In this document: in pieces, positions 29,241 to 36,937 of the stretch
Numbering within the stretch: position 1 is the first letter of the stretch
How the letters are laid out: every line of letters starts with the position of its first letter
Assembly: GCF_000373785.1 (NCBI RefSeq)
Contig: NZ_KB892377.1
Location: forward strand, 186,001-250,000
DNA: 64,000 bases
DNA from: Erysipelothrix tonsillarum DSM 14972
Lineage (GTDB): Bacteria; Bacillota_I; Bacilli_A; Erysipelotrichales; Erysipelotrichaceae
Direction: 5' to 3'
The notes under the pieces: model-generated
The model's database searches: none
What the model was told of the DNA's origin: nothing
Seen by the model: only the letters and a program-made list of their open reading frames with translations
Position numbers and translations under genes: made by a program

Positions 29241-29664
29241 ATGTCAAATAAAGAGATAAATACGCAATATGGCTTGCGCGCAAAATTCTATTGCTTCTTG
29301 AAAGATGGGCTCGTAAGATTTCAAACGAACAAATTGAAGCGAACATAGGTATCGCTCTGAAAACGTTATATGCCTGGATGAACAAGTATCCTGAGATACG
29401 AGAAGCAGTTGAACGTGGCAAGGAAGTCTTGGTATCTGAAATCGAGAATGCATTTGTTAAACGAGCACTTGGGTTTACTGAAGAAGTGAATCGAGCTAAG
29501 TTAACTAAAGATTGTGATGTGGTTCGATATACGGAAGAGATATATTATCCGCCAGATTCAACGTCACTCATTTTTGGGTTCAAGAATTTTGATCCAGAGC
29601 ATTGACGTGATAAACACTCATATGAGCATAGTGGAGAGATTAACAATCCCTTTGCGCGAATTTA
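29241..29664 (+). pseudogene. Phage terminase small subunit, broken
   Basis: Starts MSNKEINTQYGLRAKFYCFL and shifts frame near 29290 into ISNEQIEANIGIALKTLYAW, MNKYPEIREAVERGKE, which is the helix-turn-helix DNA-binding domain of TerS, then IENAFVKRALGF, PPDSTSLIFGFKNFDPEH, a TGA where W is expected, and RDKHSYEHSGEINNPF. The final FKNxxPxxWRDKxxxEHSG pattern is characteristic. Inactive. Confidence 0.78.
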
Positions 29665-29685
29665 ACGACTGAGGAGTGAGAAAGA

Positions 29686-30320
29686 TTGCAAACAAAGATT
29701 GCTGATGGCGAAAGACAAGAACTTGCAATAAGACACTTTGCAGATTATGTATCATACACGAATCGAGGGAATTATCGGCATGCTAAGCGTACACGACTAA
29801 TCTGTGAGGGGTTAGAAAAACTTATTTATCAAATGAATCAGAGAATTGTCATTGAGATGGCACCACGGCACAGTAAATCCATTGCAATTACCGAAGCGTT
29901 TCCAAGTTGCTACTTATGTAAGCATCCAGAAAATGTGTCATATTGGTTGCATAAGCTTCGAGTATTACAGATGGTATTACTAGACAAAGCAGAAAAAATT
30001 TAAGAGTTCGGAAGGGTTCTTTTTAATTTGGGATTAAGTATTGAAAAAGCGACTTCAAATGAATGGGAATTGGACATTAAAATATAGTCATGGGATTTAG
30101 CATTTGAAGACACGAAAACGTCAAACTAAGTTGTCGCTTAAGTTTAGGGTGAGTAAGGTGTTTGTGCCTCCTTGGAATACCAATGGTGCGATGAACATCT
30201 TTTACTGAAACTGTTAAAGTAATCCGTACGGTTACGAATAATTTTCCTAAAGCGAAGACGAAACTAGTAGAGAAGAAACCAAATGGTGCTGCTGTCATCG
30301 GCTCATTGAAGCGCGATTAG
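29686..30320 (+). pseudogene. Phage terminase large subunit, internally deleted
   Basis: TTG start after GAGGAGTGAG. N-terminal ATPase part: LAIRHFADYVSYTNRGNYRH, RIVIEMAPRHSKSIAITEAF (Walker A as PRHSKS), then stops and EFGRVLFNLGLSIEKATSNE. The sequence then jumps to the nuclease-domain end: SWDLAFEDTKTSN and FTETVKVIRTVTNNFPKAKT, KLVEKKPNGAAVIGSLK. Several hundred codons of the middle, including Walker B, are missing. The packaging motor is dead. Confidence 0.78.
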
Positions 30321-30519
30321 AAAAGATTGAGAGCATCAAGTTTTTTAGTTTATTAATTCAAAAAAGAACTAGAGAAATATCTTATATTATTAATTTTTTA
30401 ATCTTTTGTTTTGAGAAGTGATATATTTGATGTATAACAGTCATATTCACTTGACAAATAATTATGTTATTTATAAAAGGTTATTGATTATGTGAAAAAA
30501 ATGATAAAATATCAATATC

Positions 30520-30574
30520 AAAGCCATTGGAAGTAGGTTCCCATCGATAAGGGATTGTCCGAACCGATGGTTTT
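30520..30574 (+). ncRNA. Candidate structured RNA upstream of the NYN pseudogene
   Basis: AAAGCCATTGG (30520-30530) pairs over 11 positions with CCGATGGTTTT (30564-30574), with two G-T pairs. Inside, TCCC/GGGA closes an 8-base loop (ATCGATAA), and GGTT/AACC offers an alternative pairing. The region ends in T/A-rich sequence 13 bp before the GGGGAGG of the NYN gene, so it may act as leader, attenuator or separate small RNA. No Rfam family recalled. Confidence 0.45.
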
Positions 30575-30597
30575 ATTTATTTTCTGCGGGGAGGAAT

Positions 30598-31034
30598 ATG
30601 GCTCGTAAAAAAATGTAAAAATAGAAGACCAGTCATTCAAGACAATTGTATAACTGCTATTTTAGTAGATGGTGGTTTTTTTTAGAAAAAGATTAAATTC
30701 TGTTTCTAAAGATATAATGCCTGAAGATGCTGCAGATGAGTTAGAGGCGTATTGTAAAAGACATTTTAATGAAAGAATAATGGGTGAGATTTATAACCAC
30801 TCACTTTATCGAATTTTTTATTATGATTGTCCACCAGTAAGGAAAAGTGTTTATAATCCTATCACTAAATCAAATGATGATTTAGGAAAGTCGGAGACTT
30901 ATTCATGGATAACTGAATTCTTTGAATGTCTGAAGAGAAGAAGAAAATTCTCGCTGAGAATGGGCGAATTTTCAAGCGTGTCAATGGGATATCATTTGAA
31001 AAGTGAACCACTGAAGAAACTCTTCAGGTTATAA
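30598..31034 (+). pseudogene. NYN-domain RNase-like protein, frameshifted and truncated
   Basis: ATG at 30598 with GGGGAGG upstream, early stop after six codons, then ITAILVDGGFF, a frameshift at a run of eight T (about 30677-30684), and FRKRLNSVSKDIMPEDAADE, HSLYRIFYYDCPPVRKSVYN, NDDLGKSETYSWITEFFECL, RRRKFSLRMGEFS, HLKSEPLKKLF. This is the N-terminal half of an NYN (PIN-like) nuclease; the part with the later catalytic aspartates is absent. NYN proteins cut RNA, and standalone ones occur in mobile elements. Confidence 0.7.
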
Positions 31035-31308
31035 ATTGCATACGTTGTTTTTGTGAAAAGTATGTAATAAAAAATCCCTTATGGTATATGAGGTTTTTTT
31101 TGTAAGGGGTCGATATAAGTATGTGGATTAAGTAGCTATAAATAGAAAAGAAGATCCAATCTATTTAATTATGATATCAATTTAGGACCTATTATTATTT
31201 GACTTAAACACATAATCCTATATATATTTTATATTCGAAACCATTAGATTTTAAGGGCACAAAAAATGCTATTTATGGTAGATGTATGGCAGGAGAATTT
31301 GTATAAAA
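31035..31308. other. Right edge of the accessory island, no intact gene
   Basis: Contains an imperfect hairpin with T tract at 31068-31100 and a short in-frame GVDISMW (about 31107-31127) that recalls the start of GH25 phage lysins, followed at once by stops. Otherwise AT-rich debris up to the tRNA. Confidence 0.4.
31068..31100 (+). terminator. Probable terminator after the NYN pseudogene
   Basis: A-rich arm with CCCTTAT pairs imperfectly with ATATGAGG and a run of eight T. Confidence 0.5.
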
Positions 31309-31334
31309 ATAAAAAAAACCACTTAAAAGTGGTT
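31309..31334 (-). terminator. Terminator of tRNA-Trp
   Basis: Stem AACCACTT/AAGTGGTT with AA loop, T tract on the minus strand, 14 bp after the tRNA 3' end. Confidence 0.8.
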
Positions 31335-31347
31335 GTAATTATATAAT

Positions 31348-31421
31348 TGGCAGGGGTAGCAGGACTCGAACCCACATTGACGGTTTTGGAGACCGTAGCT
31401 CTACCATTGAACTATACCCCT
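31348..31421 (-). tRNA. tRNA-Trp (anticodon CCA)
   Basis: 74 nt including an encoded CCA. Acceptor AGGGGTA/TACCCCT with discriminator G, D arm GTTCAATGGTAGAGC, anticodon stem ACGGT/ACCGT with loop CTCCAAA (anticodon CCA), and T arm with TTCGAGTC. All parts of the cloverleaf are present. The 3' end faces the decayed prophage, the usual orientation for an integrase target. Confidence 0.97.
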
Positions 31422-31478
31422 AAAAGGCTTTGGAAGTCGTTATTTAACTGACTGCCAACAAATAATAACACAGTCGTA

Positions 31479-31507
31479 TATCAATATCAATAGGTATTTG
31501 CTATAAT
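31479..31507 (+). promoter_or_regulatory. Extended -10 promoter of pyrR
   Basis: TATCAA (31479-31484), 17 bp, TATAAT (31502-31507) with TG plus one base before the -10. No pyrimidine-attenuator hairpins lie between it and the ATG at 31528. Confidence 0.6.
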
Positions 31508-31527
31508 ATTTCAAGAGGTGTTAAATT

Positions 31528-32034
31528 ATGAAAACTATAATGGATGAAAGTGCAATTAACCGTTCGTTGATTCGGATGACGCACGAAATTATTGAGAAAA
31601 ATAAAGGGCTCGATAAAGTTGTACTTTTAGGTATTGAGACCCGAGGTGCAACACTCGCATTTCGTATGGCAAAACTCATGTATCAATTCGAAAATATTAA
31701 GGTTCCGGTAGCTTCACTCGACATTAGTTATTGGCGCGATGATGTTAAGGCGTCCGATCAAGCGTTTCGATTGCCGATCAGTGTCCAAGATCGTGTTGTG
31801 GTGATCGTTGATGATGTACTCTTTAAAGGTCGTACTGTTCGTGCGGCATTGGATGGTATCATTTACAATGGCCGTCCCGAACGGGTGCAACTTGCTGTAT
31901 TAGTAGACCGTGGCCATCGTGAACTTCCTATTCGTGCAGATATTGTTGGAAAGAACATTCCAACCTCACTCAATGAAACAGTAAAAGTAAAACTTCGCGA
32001 AGATGATTCAGAAGAATGTGTGGTACTTTATTAA
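31528..32034 (+). CDS. pyrR: PyrR bifunctional regulator / uracil phosphoribosyltransferase
   Basis: 168 aa. PRPP-binding motif VVVIVDDVLFKGRTVRAALD (about residues 91-110) and the PyrR-typical LLGIETRGATLAFRMA and LVDRGHRELPIRADIVGKN. PyrR binds UMP and RNA to attenuate pyr operons and has weak uracil phosphoribosyltransferase activity. Here it stands alone with its own promoter and terminator, and no other pyr gene follows, so it must act in trans if it is regulatory. SD AAGAGGTG. Confidence 0.93.
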   Translation: MKTIMDESAINRSLIRMTHEIIEKNKGLDKVVLLGIETRGATLAFRMAKLMYQFENIKVPVASLDISYWRDDVKASDQAFRLPISVQDRVVVIVDDVLFKGRTVRAALDGIIYNGRPERVQLAVLVDRGHRELPIRADIVGKNIPTSLNETVKVKLREDDSEECVVLY

Positions 32035-32037
32035 ATA

Positions 32038-32064
32038 ACACCCCATTTCGGGGTGTCTTTTTTT
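32038..32064 (+). terminator. Terminator of pyrR
   Basis: Stem ACACCCC/GGGGTGT, small loop, long T tract. Confidence 0.88.
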
Positions 32065-32091
32065 GATATTTCTCTTAAATTAGATTATTAT
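32063..32091 (+). promoter_or_regulatory. Promoter of the glycosyltransferase-RecX gene
   Basis: TTGATA (32063-32068), 17-bp spacer, TATTAT (32086-32091), beginning within the T tract of the pyrR terminator. Confidence 0.6.
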
Positions 32092-32128
32092 TAACATAGT
32101 CAAAACAATGCCAAAGGAGGCATTCTCA

Positions 32129-34105
32129 ATGAGAATTGGTTTATTTACAGATACCTACACACCAGATATCAATGGTGTGGTGACGTCAATTGTCACGTTA
32201 AAAAATGCATTGGAAGCACAAGGACACAATGTTTTTGTGATTACGAACCAACCTTCAATCTTAAATACGACATATGAAGACGGTGTATTGCGACTACCCG
32301 GTTTGGAATTGAAATTCTTATATGGGTACGTTATGAGTAGTCCACTTCATATTCAAGCGCTTAGCGCGATTGAGGAAATGGATTTAGATGTCCTTCATGT
32401 CCATTCAGAATTCGGAGTGGGGATGTTTGCTCGACTCGTAGCAAAAAATCTACATCTACCACTGGTTTCAACTTACCATACGACCTATGAAGATTACACG
32501 CATTATGTAAACTTACTCGGTCTTAAATCAGTCGATCAATTATCGAAGAAGGCGATTGCGAAGATGAGCCGCATGTTTACCAAACAAGCTCAAGTAATTA
32601 TTTCTCCTTCTGATAAAACAAAGAAAATGTTATTGGGTTATGATATCCGTAAGGAAATTGCAGTTATTCCAACAGGGTTGGATCTTAGCCGCTTTGCCAA
32701 TCGTGATGAAGTGCGTATTCAAGCTATTCGTGATGAATATCACCTGGGTGAGAAACCTACGTTTGTCTACATTGGTCGCCTTGCTAAAGAAAAAAGTATT
32801 GATGTGGTCATTGATGCCTTTGCGGCTCTCTTGTCTCGCAACATTGAAGCACAACTCCTTATAGTGGGTGGTGGACCTTCTGATAAAGAATTGTTACAAC
32901 AAGCGCAGCAACTTGGAATTCAAGATTCTGTAATCTTTGTTGGAGCGGTGAATGCTACGGATGTTGTGAATTTCTATCATGTGGCCGATGCATTCATTTC
33001 TGCGTCGCTTACAGAAACCCAAGGTTTAACTTACATCGAAGCCTTGGCCTGTGGACTGTGTGTCTTTGCACGTCCTGATAAACCGCTTGAAGGCATTATT
33101 GTTGATGATGAGACTGGTTATTTGTTCGAATCATCGGATGAATTTGCTGATAAAGCACAACATTTACTTCAAGCGGATGTGTCATTATGGAATCGTTTGA
33201 GAGCAAACGCACTTGAAAAAGCATCAACCTTTGATAGTTCGAAATTTGCGGATAGTGTGTTAGCGGTTTATCAACGTGCCATTGATACCTATTTTGGCCG
33301 TTATGTTGTTACAGCGATTGAACAAGTAGGTGACGAAGTCTTTATTGATTTTGAATCAAAAGAAAGTGATGAACGCATGGTCATTGACCAGTATGTGTTT
33401 GAACGAAGAGGAATCGAGGTGGGTCGCGAGTTGTCACGAAACGAATTAAATGAAATTGAAGATGATCAAGCAATCTATGAGGCGTATCAATTAGCCCTTT
33501 CACGTATTGGTGTTAAAGATTACACTTCATATGAAATGTCTGAGTATCTACATAAAAAACTTGAATTAACTCAAGAACAAGTCGATGTCGTTATTGATTT
33601 GTTGAAACGTCGTCGTTTTATTGATGATGATCGCTATTTTAGAGATAAAATTGATTACCATCGTGAACAAATGCGCGGGAATCAACGCATTGTTGATGAT
33701 TTGCGTAAACGTGGTTTTGAAGCAGATCGCATTTTATCAGCCTTAGAAGATGAGGACTATGACGACTATACTGAACGTGGTGTTCGCCGTGCCGAAACAT
33801 TTATGAAAACATTGCGTGATGGATCCAGTCGACAAAGAGAATCGAAATTGCGTCAGCATTTACAACGTCAAGGTTATGGATTTGAAGTAATCAATGATAT
33901 TGTTGGACGCATAATTAAAGATGATTTTGATGAAACAAATGAACTTGAGAGCCTTAAAAAGGTGATGGAAAAAAGCACGGCACGTTATGCCCGTAAGTAC
34001 GATGCTCGTGAAACACGGAATCGCGTTGTACGTCATGCGTTATCGCGTGGATACGACTATGACATGATTGCACGTGTACTAGAGGAGTATGAAAATGAAA
34101 ATTAA
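32129..34105 (+). CDS. GT4 glycosyltransferase fused to a RecX domain
   Basis: 658 aa from the ATG at 32129 (AGGAGG 8 bp upstream). Residues 1-385 are a GT-B fold family 4 transferase: MRIGLFTDTYTPDINGVVTS, VLHVHSEFGVG, STYHTTYEDYTHY, FVYIGRLAKEKSIDVVIDAF and the donor site ETQGLTYIEALACGLCVFA, close to diacylglycerol glucosyltransferases that make membrane glycolipids. Residues ~385-460 are a linker domain. Residues ~460-658 are RecX (YQLALSRIGVKDYTSYEMSE, LLKRRRFIDDDRYFRD, then two more three-helix repeats), an inhibitor of RecA filaments. One frame, no stop, no internal start with a ribosome-binding site. Coupled to yhaM. Confidence 0.88.
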   Translation: MRIGLFTDTYTPDINGVVTSIVTLKNALEAQGHNVFVITNQPSILNTTYEDGVLRLPGLELKFLYGYVMSSPLHIQALSAIEEMDLDVLHVHSEFGVGMFARLVAKNLHLPLVSTYHTTYEDYTHYVNLLGLKSVDQLSKKAIAKMSRMFTKQAQVIISPSDKTKKMLLGYDIRKEIAVIPTGLDLSRFANRDEVRIQAIRDEYHLGEKPTFVYIGRLAKEKSIDVVIDAFAALLSRNIEAQLLIVGGGPSDKELLQQAQQLGIQDSVIFVGAVNATDVVNFYHVADAFISASLTETQGLTYIEALACGLCVFARPDKPLEGIIVDDETGYLFESSDEFADKAQHLLQADVSLWNRLRANALEKASTFDSSKFADSVLAVYQRAIDTYFGRYVVTAIEQVGDEVFIDFESKESDERMVIDQYVFERRGIEVGRELSRNELNEIEDDQAIYEAYQLALSRIGVKDYTSYEMSEYLHKKLELTQEQVDVVIDLLKRRRFIDDDRYFRDKIDYHREQMRGNQRIVDDLRKRGFEADRILSALEDEDYDDYTERGVRRAETFMKTLRDGSSRQRESKLRQHLQRQGYGFEVINDIVGRIIKDDFDETNELESLKKVMEKSTARYARKYDARETRNRVVRHALSRGYDYDMIARVLEEYENEN

Positions 34106-35033
34106 AGAATTTGAAACAGGTCAAAAATTAACAGTTCCATTGTTAATTTCACGTTATACAAAAGGGGTAACACAAAATGGAGCCCCATATATGTCAATTA
34201 CATTACAAGATGACACGGGAGAGATCGAAGGTAAGATTTGGGATGTCAAACCCGAACAAGAAATGATGATCCAAGTCGGTCTAATCGGAGTTGTTCATTG
34301 TGATGTACTTCAGTATCGACAAAGCCTACAACTAAGAATTCACAGTATTGAGATTAAAGAGCAGACAGAATATACCTTAAGTGATTTTGTTAATGCTTCA
34401 AAATACGATGTTGAATTTTTAAAAGAACAAATTAATGGTTTTAAAAATCAAATTGAAGATCCAATTATTAAAGCTTTAGTTGAAGCTTCACTTGAGGACT
34501 GTGGCGAACAATTTTATCAATATCCTGCAGCAACGCGTAATCATCACGATTTTGTGGGTGGTCTTGCAACTCATGTTTATGGAATGTGTCAACTTGCGAA
34601 TAGTCTTTGCGATCTCTATCCCATCTACAATCGCGACTTGTTATTAGCAGGTGTGATTTTACATGATATGGGTAAAATTGAAGAGTATACCGCAGCTATG
34701 TTAAGTGAGTATAGTGCTAAGGGTAAGCTATTAGGTCATATTTCAATTGAACATGCTAATTTTGTTGAAGTTGCTACCCGTCTTGGGTATCAAGATACAG
34801 AACAGGTCTTAATTTTACGTCATATGATTTTATCTCATCACGGTAAGATGGAGTTCGGATCACCGGTACTACCAATGGTGAAGGAAGCTGAGATGTTGAC
34901 ATTTATCGATAATATAGATGCACGCACCAATATGTTTGAAAAATTCTATGATGACCTTGAAGAAGGTGAGTTTAGTACGCGAATGTTTGCACTTGATAAT
35001 CGAAATTTTTATAAAGCAAAGGGTGTCAAGTAA
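34095..35033 (+). CDS. yhaM: 3'-5' exoribonuclease YhaM
   Basis: 312 aa from the ATG at 34095; AGAGGAG is 7 bp upstream, while the ATG at 34089 is too close to it. N-terminal OB-fold (YMSITLQDDTGEIEGKIWDV) and an HD domain with HHDFVGGLATHVYGM, VILHDMGKIEEY and HMILSHHGKMEFG binding metals. YhaM degrades RNA 3'-5' and can act on DNA in Bacillus. It overlaps the GT-RecX gene by 11 bp, so the three functions share a transcript. Confidence 0.92.
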   Translation: MKIKEFETGQKLTVPLLISRYTKGVTQNGAPYMSITLQDDTGEIEGKIWDVKPEQEMMIQVGLIGVVHCDVLQYRQSLQLRIHSIEIKEQTEYTLSDFVNASKYDVEFLKEQINGFKNQIEDPIIKALVEASLEDCGEQFYQYPAATRNHHDFVGGLATHVYGMCQLANSLCDLYPIYNRDLLLAGVILHDMGKIEEYTAAMLSEYSAKGKLLGHISIEHANFVEVATRLGYQDTEQVLILRHMILSHHGKMEFGSPVLPMVKEAEMLTFIDNIDARTNMFEKFYDDLEEGEFSTRMFALDNRNFYKAKGVK

Positions 35034-35047
35034 AAACACTTGACACC
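35022..35047 (+). repeat. Hairpin at the yhaM 3' end overlapping the rpsP -35 box
   Basis: GGTGTCAAGT, six bases, ACTTGACACC: perfect 10-bp inverted repeat without a following T run. The right arm contains TTGACA of the next promoter, so it may serve both as a partial terminator and as an operator. Confidence 0.6.
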
Positions 35048-35067
35048 TCTTGTTGATATGATATACT
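35040..35067 (+). promoter_or_regulatory. Promoter of the rpsP operon
   Basis: TTGACA (35040-35045), 16-bp spacer, TATACT (35062-35067). Confidence 0.75.
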
Positions 35068-35115
35068 TAACAAGGAAATTAACAATTACGTTAACATTAT
35101 TAGGAGGCTATACAC

Positions 35116-35388
35116 ATGGCAGTTAAATTACGTTTAAGAAGAATGGGTTCAAAACAAAAACCTTCATACAGAATTGTTGCAGCAGATTCACGCGCACCTC
35201 GCGATGGTCGCTTCATCGAAATCGTAGGTTACTATGATCCTACAACTTCACCAGCAGTAGTTAAAGTTGATGAAGAAAAAGCAATGAAATGGTTATCAGT
35301 AGGAGCTCAACCATCAGACACAGTTCGTAGCATTCTTTCAAAACAAGGAATCATGACTCGTTTCCACGAATCAAAATTAACTAAATAA
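35116..35388 (+). CDS. rpsP: 30S ribosomal protein S16
   Basis: 90 aa. Complete S16 ([55 protein letters not shown]). AGGAGG upstream of the ATG. First gene of rpsP-khpA-rimM-trmD, the conserved Firmicute order. Confidence 0.98.
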   Translation: MAVKLRLRRMGSKQKPSYRIVAADSRAPRDGRFIEIVGYYDPTTSPAVVKVDEEKAMKWLSVGAQPSDTVRSILSKQGIMTRFHESKLTK

Positions 35389-35390
35389 TC

Positions 35391-35639
35391 ATGAAACCGG
35401 TTGAAGATATTCTTTATGATTTAGTTCTTCCATTAGTGGAAGAAGAGAAGGGTTTGAGTGTCAAAAGGTTACCGAGCTTAGATGAGAATGAAATTATTCT
35501 TGCGATATATGCCGACAGTGCAGATATTGCGCGTTTAATTGGTCGTCAAGGAACGATGGCACATGCGATTCGTCAAACAATGGCAATTGGGTCCCGTGTC
35601 CTTGATCAACGTATTTCAATTAAATTTGAATCATATTAA
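35391..35639 (+). CDS. khpA: KH-domain RNA-binding protein KhpA
   Basis: 82 aa, single type II KH domain with the GxxG loop in ARLIGRQGTMAHAIRQTM. KhpA with KhpB/Jag binds RNA and affects cell elongation and FtsA levels in Gram-positives. It starts 2 bp after rpsP, which explains the weak ribosome-binding site. Confidence 0.92.
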   Translation: MKPVEDILYDLVLPLVEEEKGLSVKRLPSLDENEIILAIYADSADIARLIGRQGTMAHAIRQTMAIGSRVLDQRISIKFESY

Positions 35640-35664
35640 GGATGTAGCAATACATCCTTTTTTT
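35638..35664 (+). terminator. Intra-operon hairpin between khpA and rimM
   Basis: AAGGATGTA/TACATCCTT with loop GCAA and seven T. It looks like a full terminator, yet rimM has no clear promoter of its own, so it probably attenuates rimM-trmD relative to rpsP. Confidence 0.75.
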
Positions 35665-35673
35665 GGAGGTTAT

Positions 35674-36171
35674 ATGGAACATATTATTATTGGCATCATT
35701 CAAAAGCCTTTTGGAATTAAAGGTGAGGTAAAAGTTGCGCCCAAAACAGACTTTGTTCAAGAACGATTTGCGCCGGGACAACTTGTTCATCTAAAACTTG
35801 GTGGAAAGACTGTTGATTACGTTATCGCATCGTTTCGCCGTCATCATGGGTCGATTTTGATCAAGTTTGAAGGACTGGATAATCTCAACGATGTTGAATT
35901 TTTCCACAAAGGAGAAATTTCAATTGACCGTGAAGCGCAACATGAACTTCCAGAAGATGAATATTACTTTGTTGATTTAGAAGGATGTACTGTTTATTCA
36001 GATGGGGAAGAACTCGGCTTAGTTACCGAAATTATGGAAACTCCAGCACATCCGGTTCTGCGCATTAAGGCGGACGAACGCGATATTCTCGTTCCGTTTG
36101 TTGAACGATTTATTCAAGCAGTTGATACGAAAGCAAAACGCATCGATATTAACTGGATGGAGGGATTGTAA
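35674..36171 (+). CDS. rimM: Ribosome maturation factor RimM
   Basis: 165 aa from the ATG at 35674 (GGAGG 4 bp upstream); the open frame extends 45 codons further but across khpA and the hairpin. RimM N-domain (IIGIIQKPFGIKGEVKV) and C-terminal PRC barrel (EYYFVDLEGCTVYSDGEELG, ILVPFVERFI). It assists 30S head assembly around S19. Its stop overlaps the trmD start by one base. Confidence 0.94.
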   Translation: MEHIIIGIIQKPFGIKGEVKVAPKTDFVQERFAPGQLVHLKLGGKTVDYVIASFRRHHGSILIKFEGLDNLNDVEFFHKGEISIDREAQHELPEDEYYFVDLEGCTVYSDGEELGLVTEIMETPAHPVLRIKADERDILVPFVERFIQAVDTKAKRIDINWMEGL

Positions 36172-36896
36172 TGCGCGTCAGTATTTTAACGCTCTTTCCA
36201 GCAATGTTTACAGGTTTTGTGGAATCGTCGATTATTAGTAAAGCGATTGAACGGGACCTTATTCAAGTAGATGTTGTTGATATGCGAGATTTTACAGAAG
36301 ATAAACACAACCGTGTGGATGATTATCCCTATGGTGGTGGTGCAGGTTTGGTGCTCATGTGTCAGCCTGTTATCGATGCGATTGAGGCAACCCGCACGGA
36401 AGGATCATTGGTAATCATGTTGACTCCACAAGGGAAAACATTAAAACAATCTTTGGCGTATGATTTAAGTAAAGAAAAACATATTATTCTCGTTTGTGGT
36501 CATTACGAAGGTTTTGATGAACGAATCCGCTCGTATGTTGATCTTGAGATGTCGATTGGGGATTATGTCTTAACGGGTGGTGAAACGGCTGCGATGGTTA
36601 TTGCAGATTCGGTGATTCGTCTTGTTGATGGTGTCATTACCAAAGAATCCCACGAGGATGATTCATTCAGTGACGGATTACTTGAGTATCCTCACTATAC
36701 GCGTCCACGCACCTATAAAGGTCAAGAAGTACCTGAGGTTTTAATGAGTGGACATCATGCAAATATTGAAACATATCGTTTAAAAGAGTCTTTGCGGAAA
36801 ACCTATAGAGTGCGTCCAGATCTTTTGGATACACGAAATTTAACGGATAAAGAAGCCAAATTATTGAATGAAGTCATTCAGGAAGAAACAAAATAA
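36171..36896 (+). CDS. trmD: tRNA (guanine37-N1)-methyltransferase
   Basis: 241 aa, SPOUT family with trefoil knot: PYGGGAGLVLMCQPV, ILVCGHYEGFDERI and SIGDYVLTGGE. It methylates G37 to prevent frameshifting. Coupled to rimM (TAATG). Confidence 0.97.
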   Translation: MRVSILTLFPAMFTGFVESSIISKAIERDLIQVDVVDMRDFTEDKHNRVDDYPYGGGAGLVLMCQPVIDAIEATRTEGSLVIMLTPQGKTLKQSLAYDLSKEKHIILVCGHYEGFDERIRSYVDLEMSIGDYVLTGGETAAMVIADSVIRLVDGVITKESHEDDSFSDGLLEYPHYTRPRTYKGQEVPEVLMSGHHANIETYRLKESLRKTYRVRPDLLDTRNLTDKEAKLLNEVIQEETK

Positions 36897-36937
36897 AACA
36901 GGTTGCCCTAATATGAGGGGTAACCTGTTTTATTTTT
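36891..36937. terminator. Bidirectional terminator between trmD and the carboxypeptidase gene
   Basis: AAATAAAACAGGTT and CCC pair with GGG and AACCTGTTTTATTT around a 9-base loop. Confidence 0.88.

Noticed and set aside
30669-31034. 121-codon frame
   Set aside because: It is the second half of the broken NYN gene; its apparent start is a GTG/ATG inside the DGGFF motif.
31107-31127. GVDISMW as a GH25 lysin start
   Set aside because: Only seven residues followed by stops; mentioned in the region note but not called.
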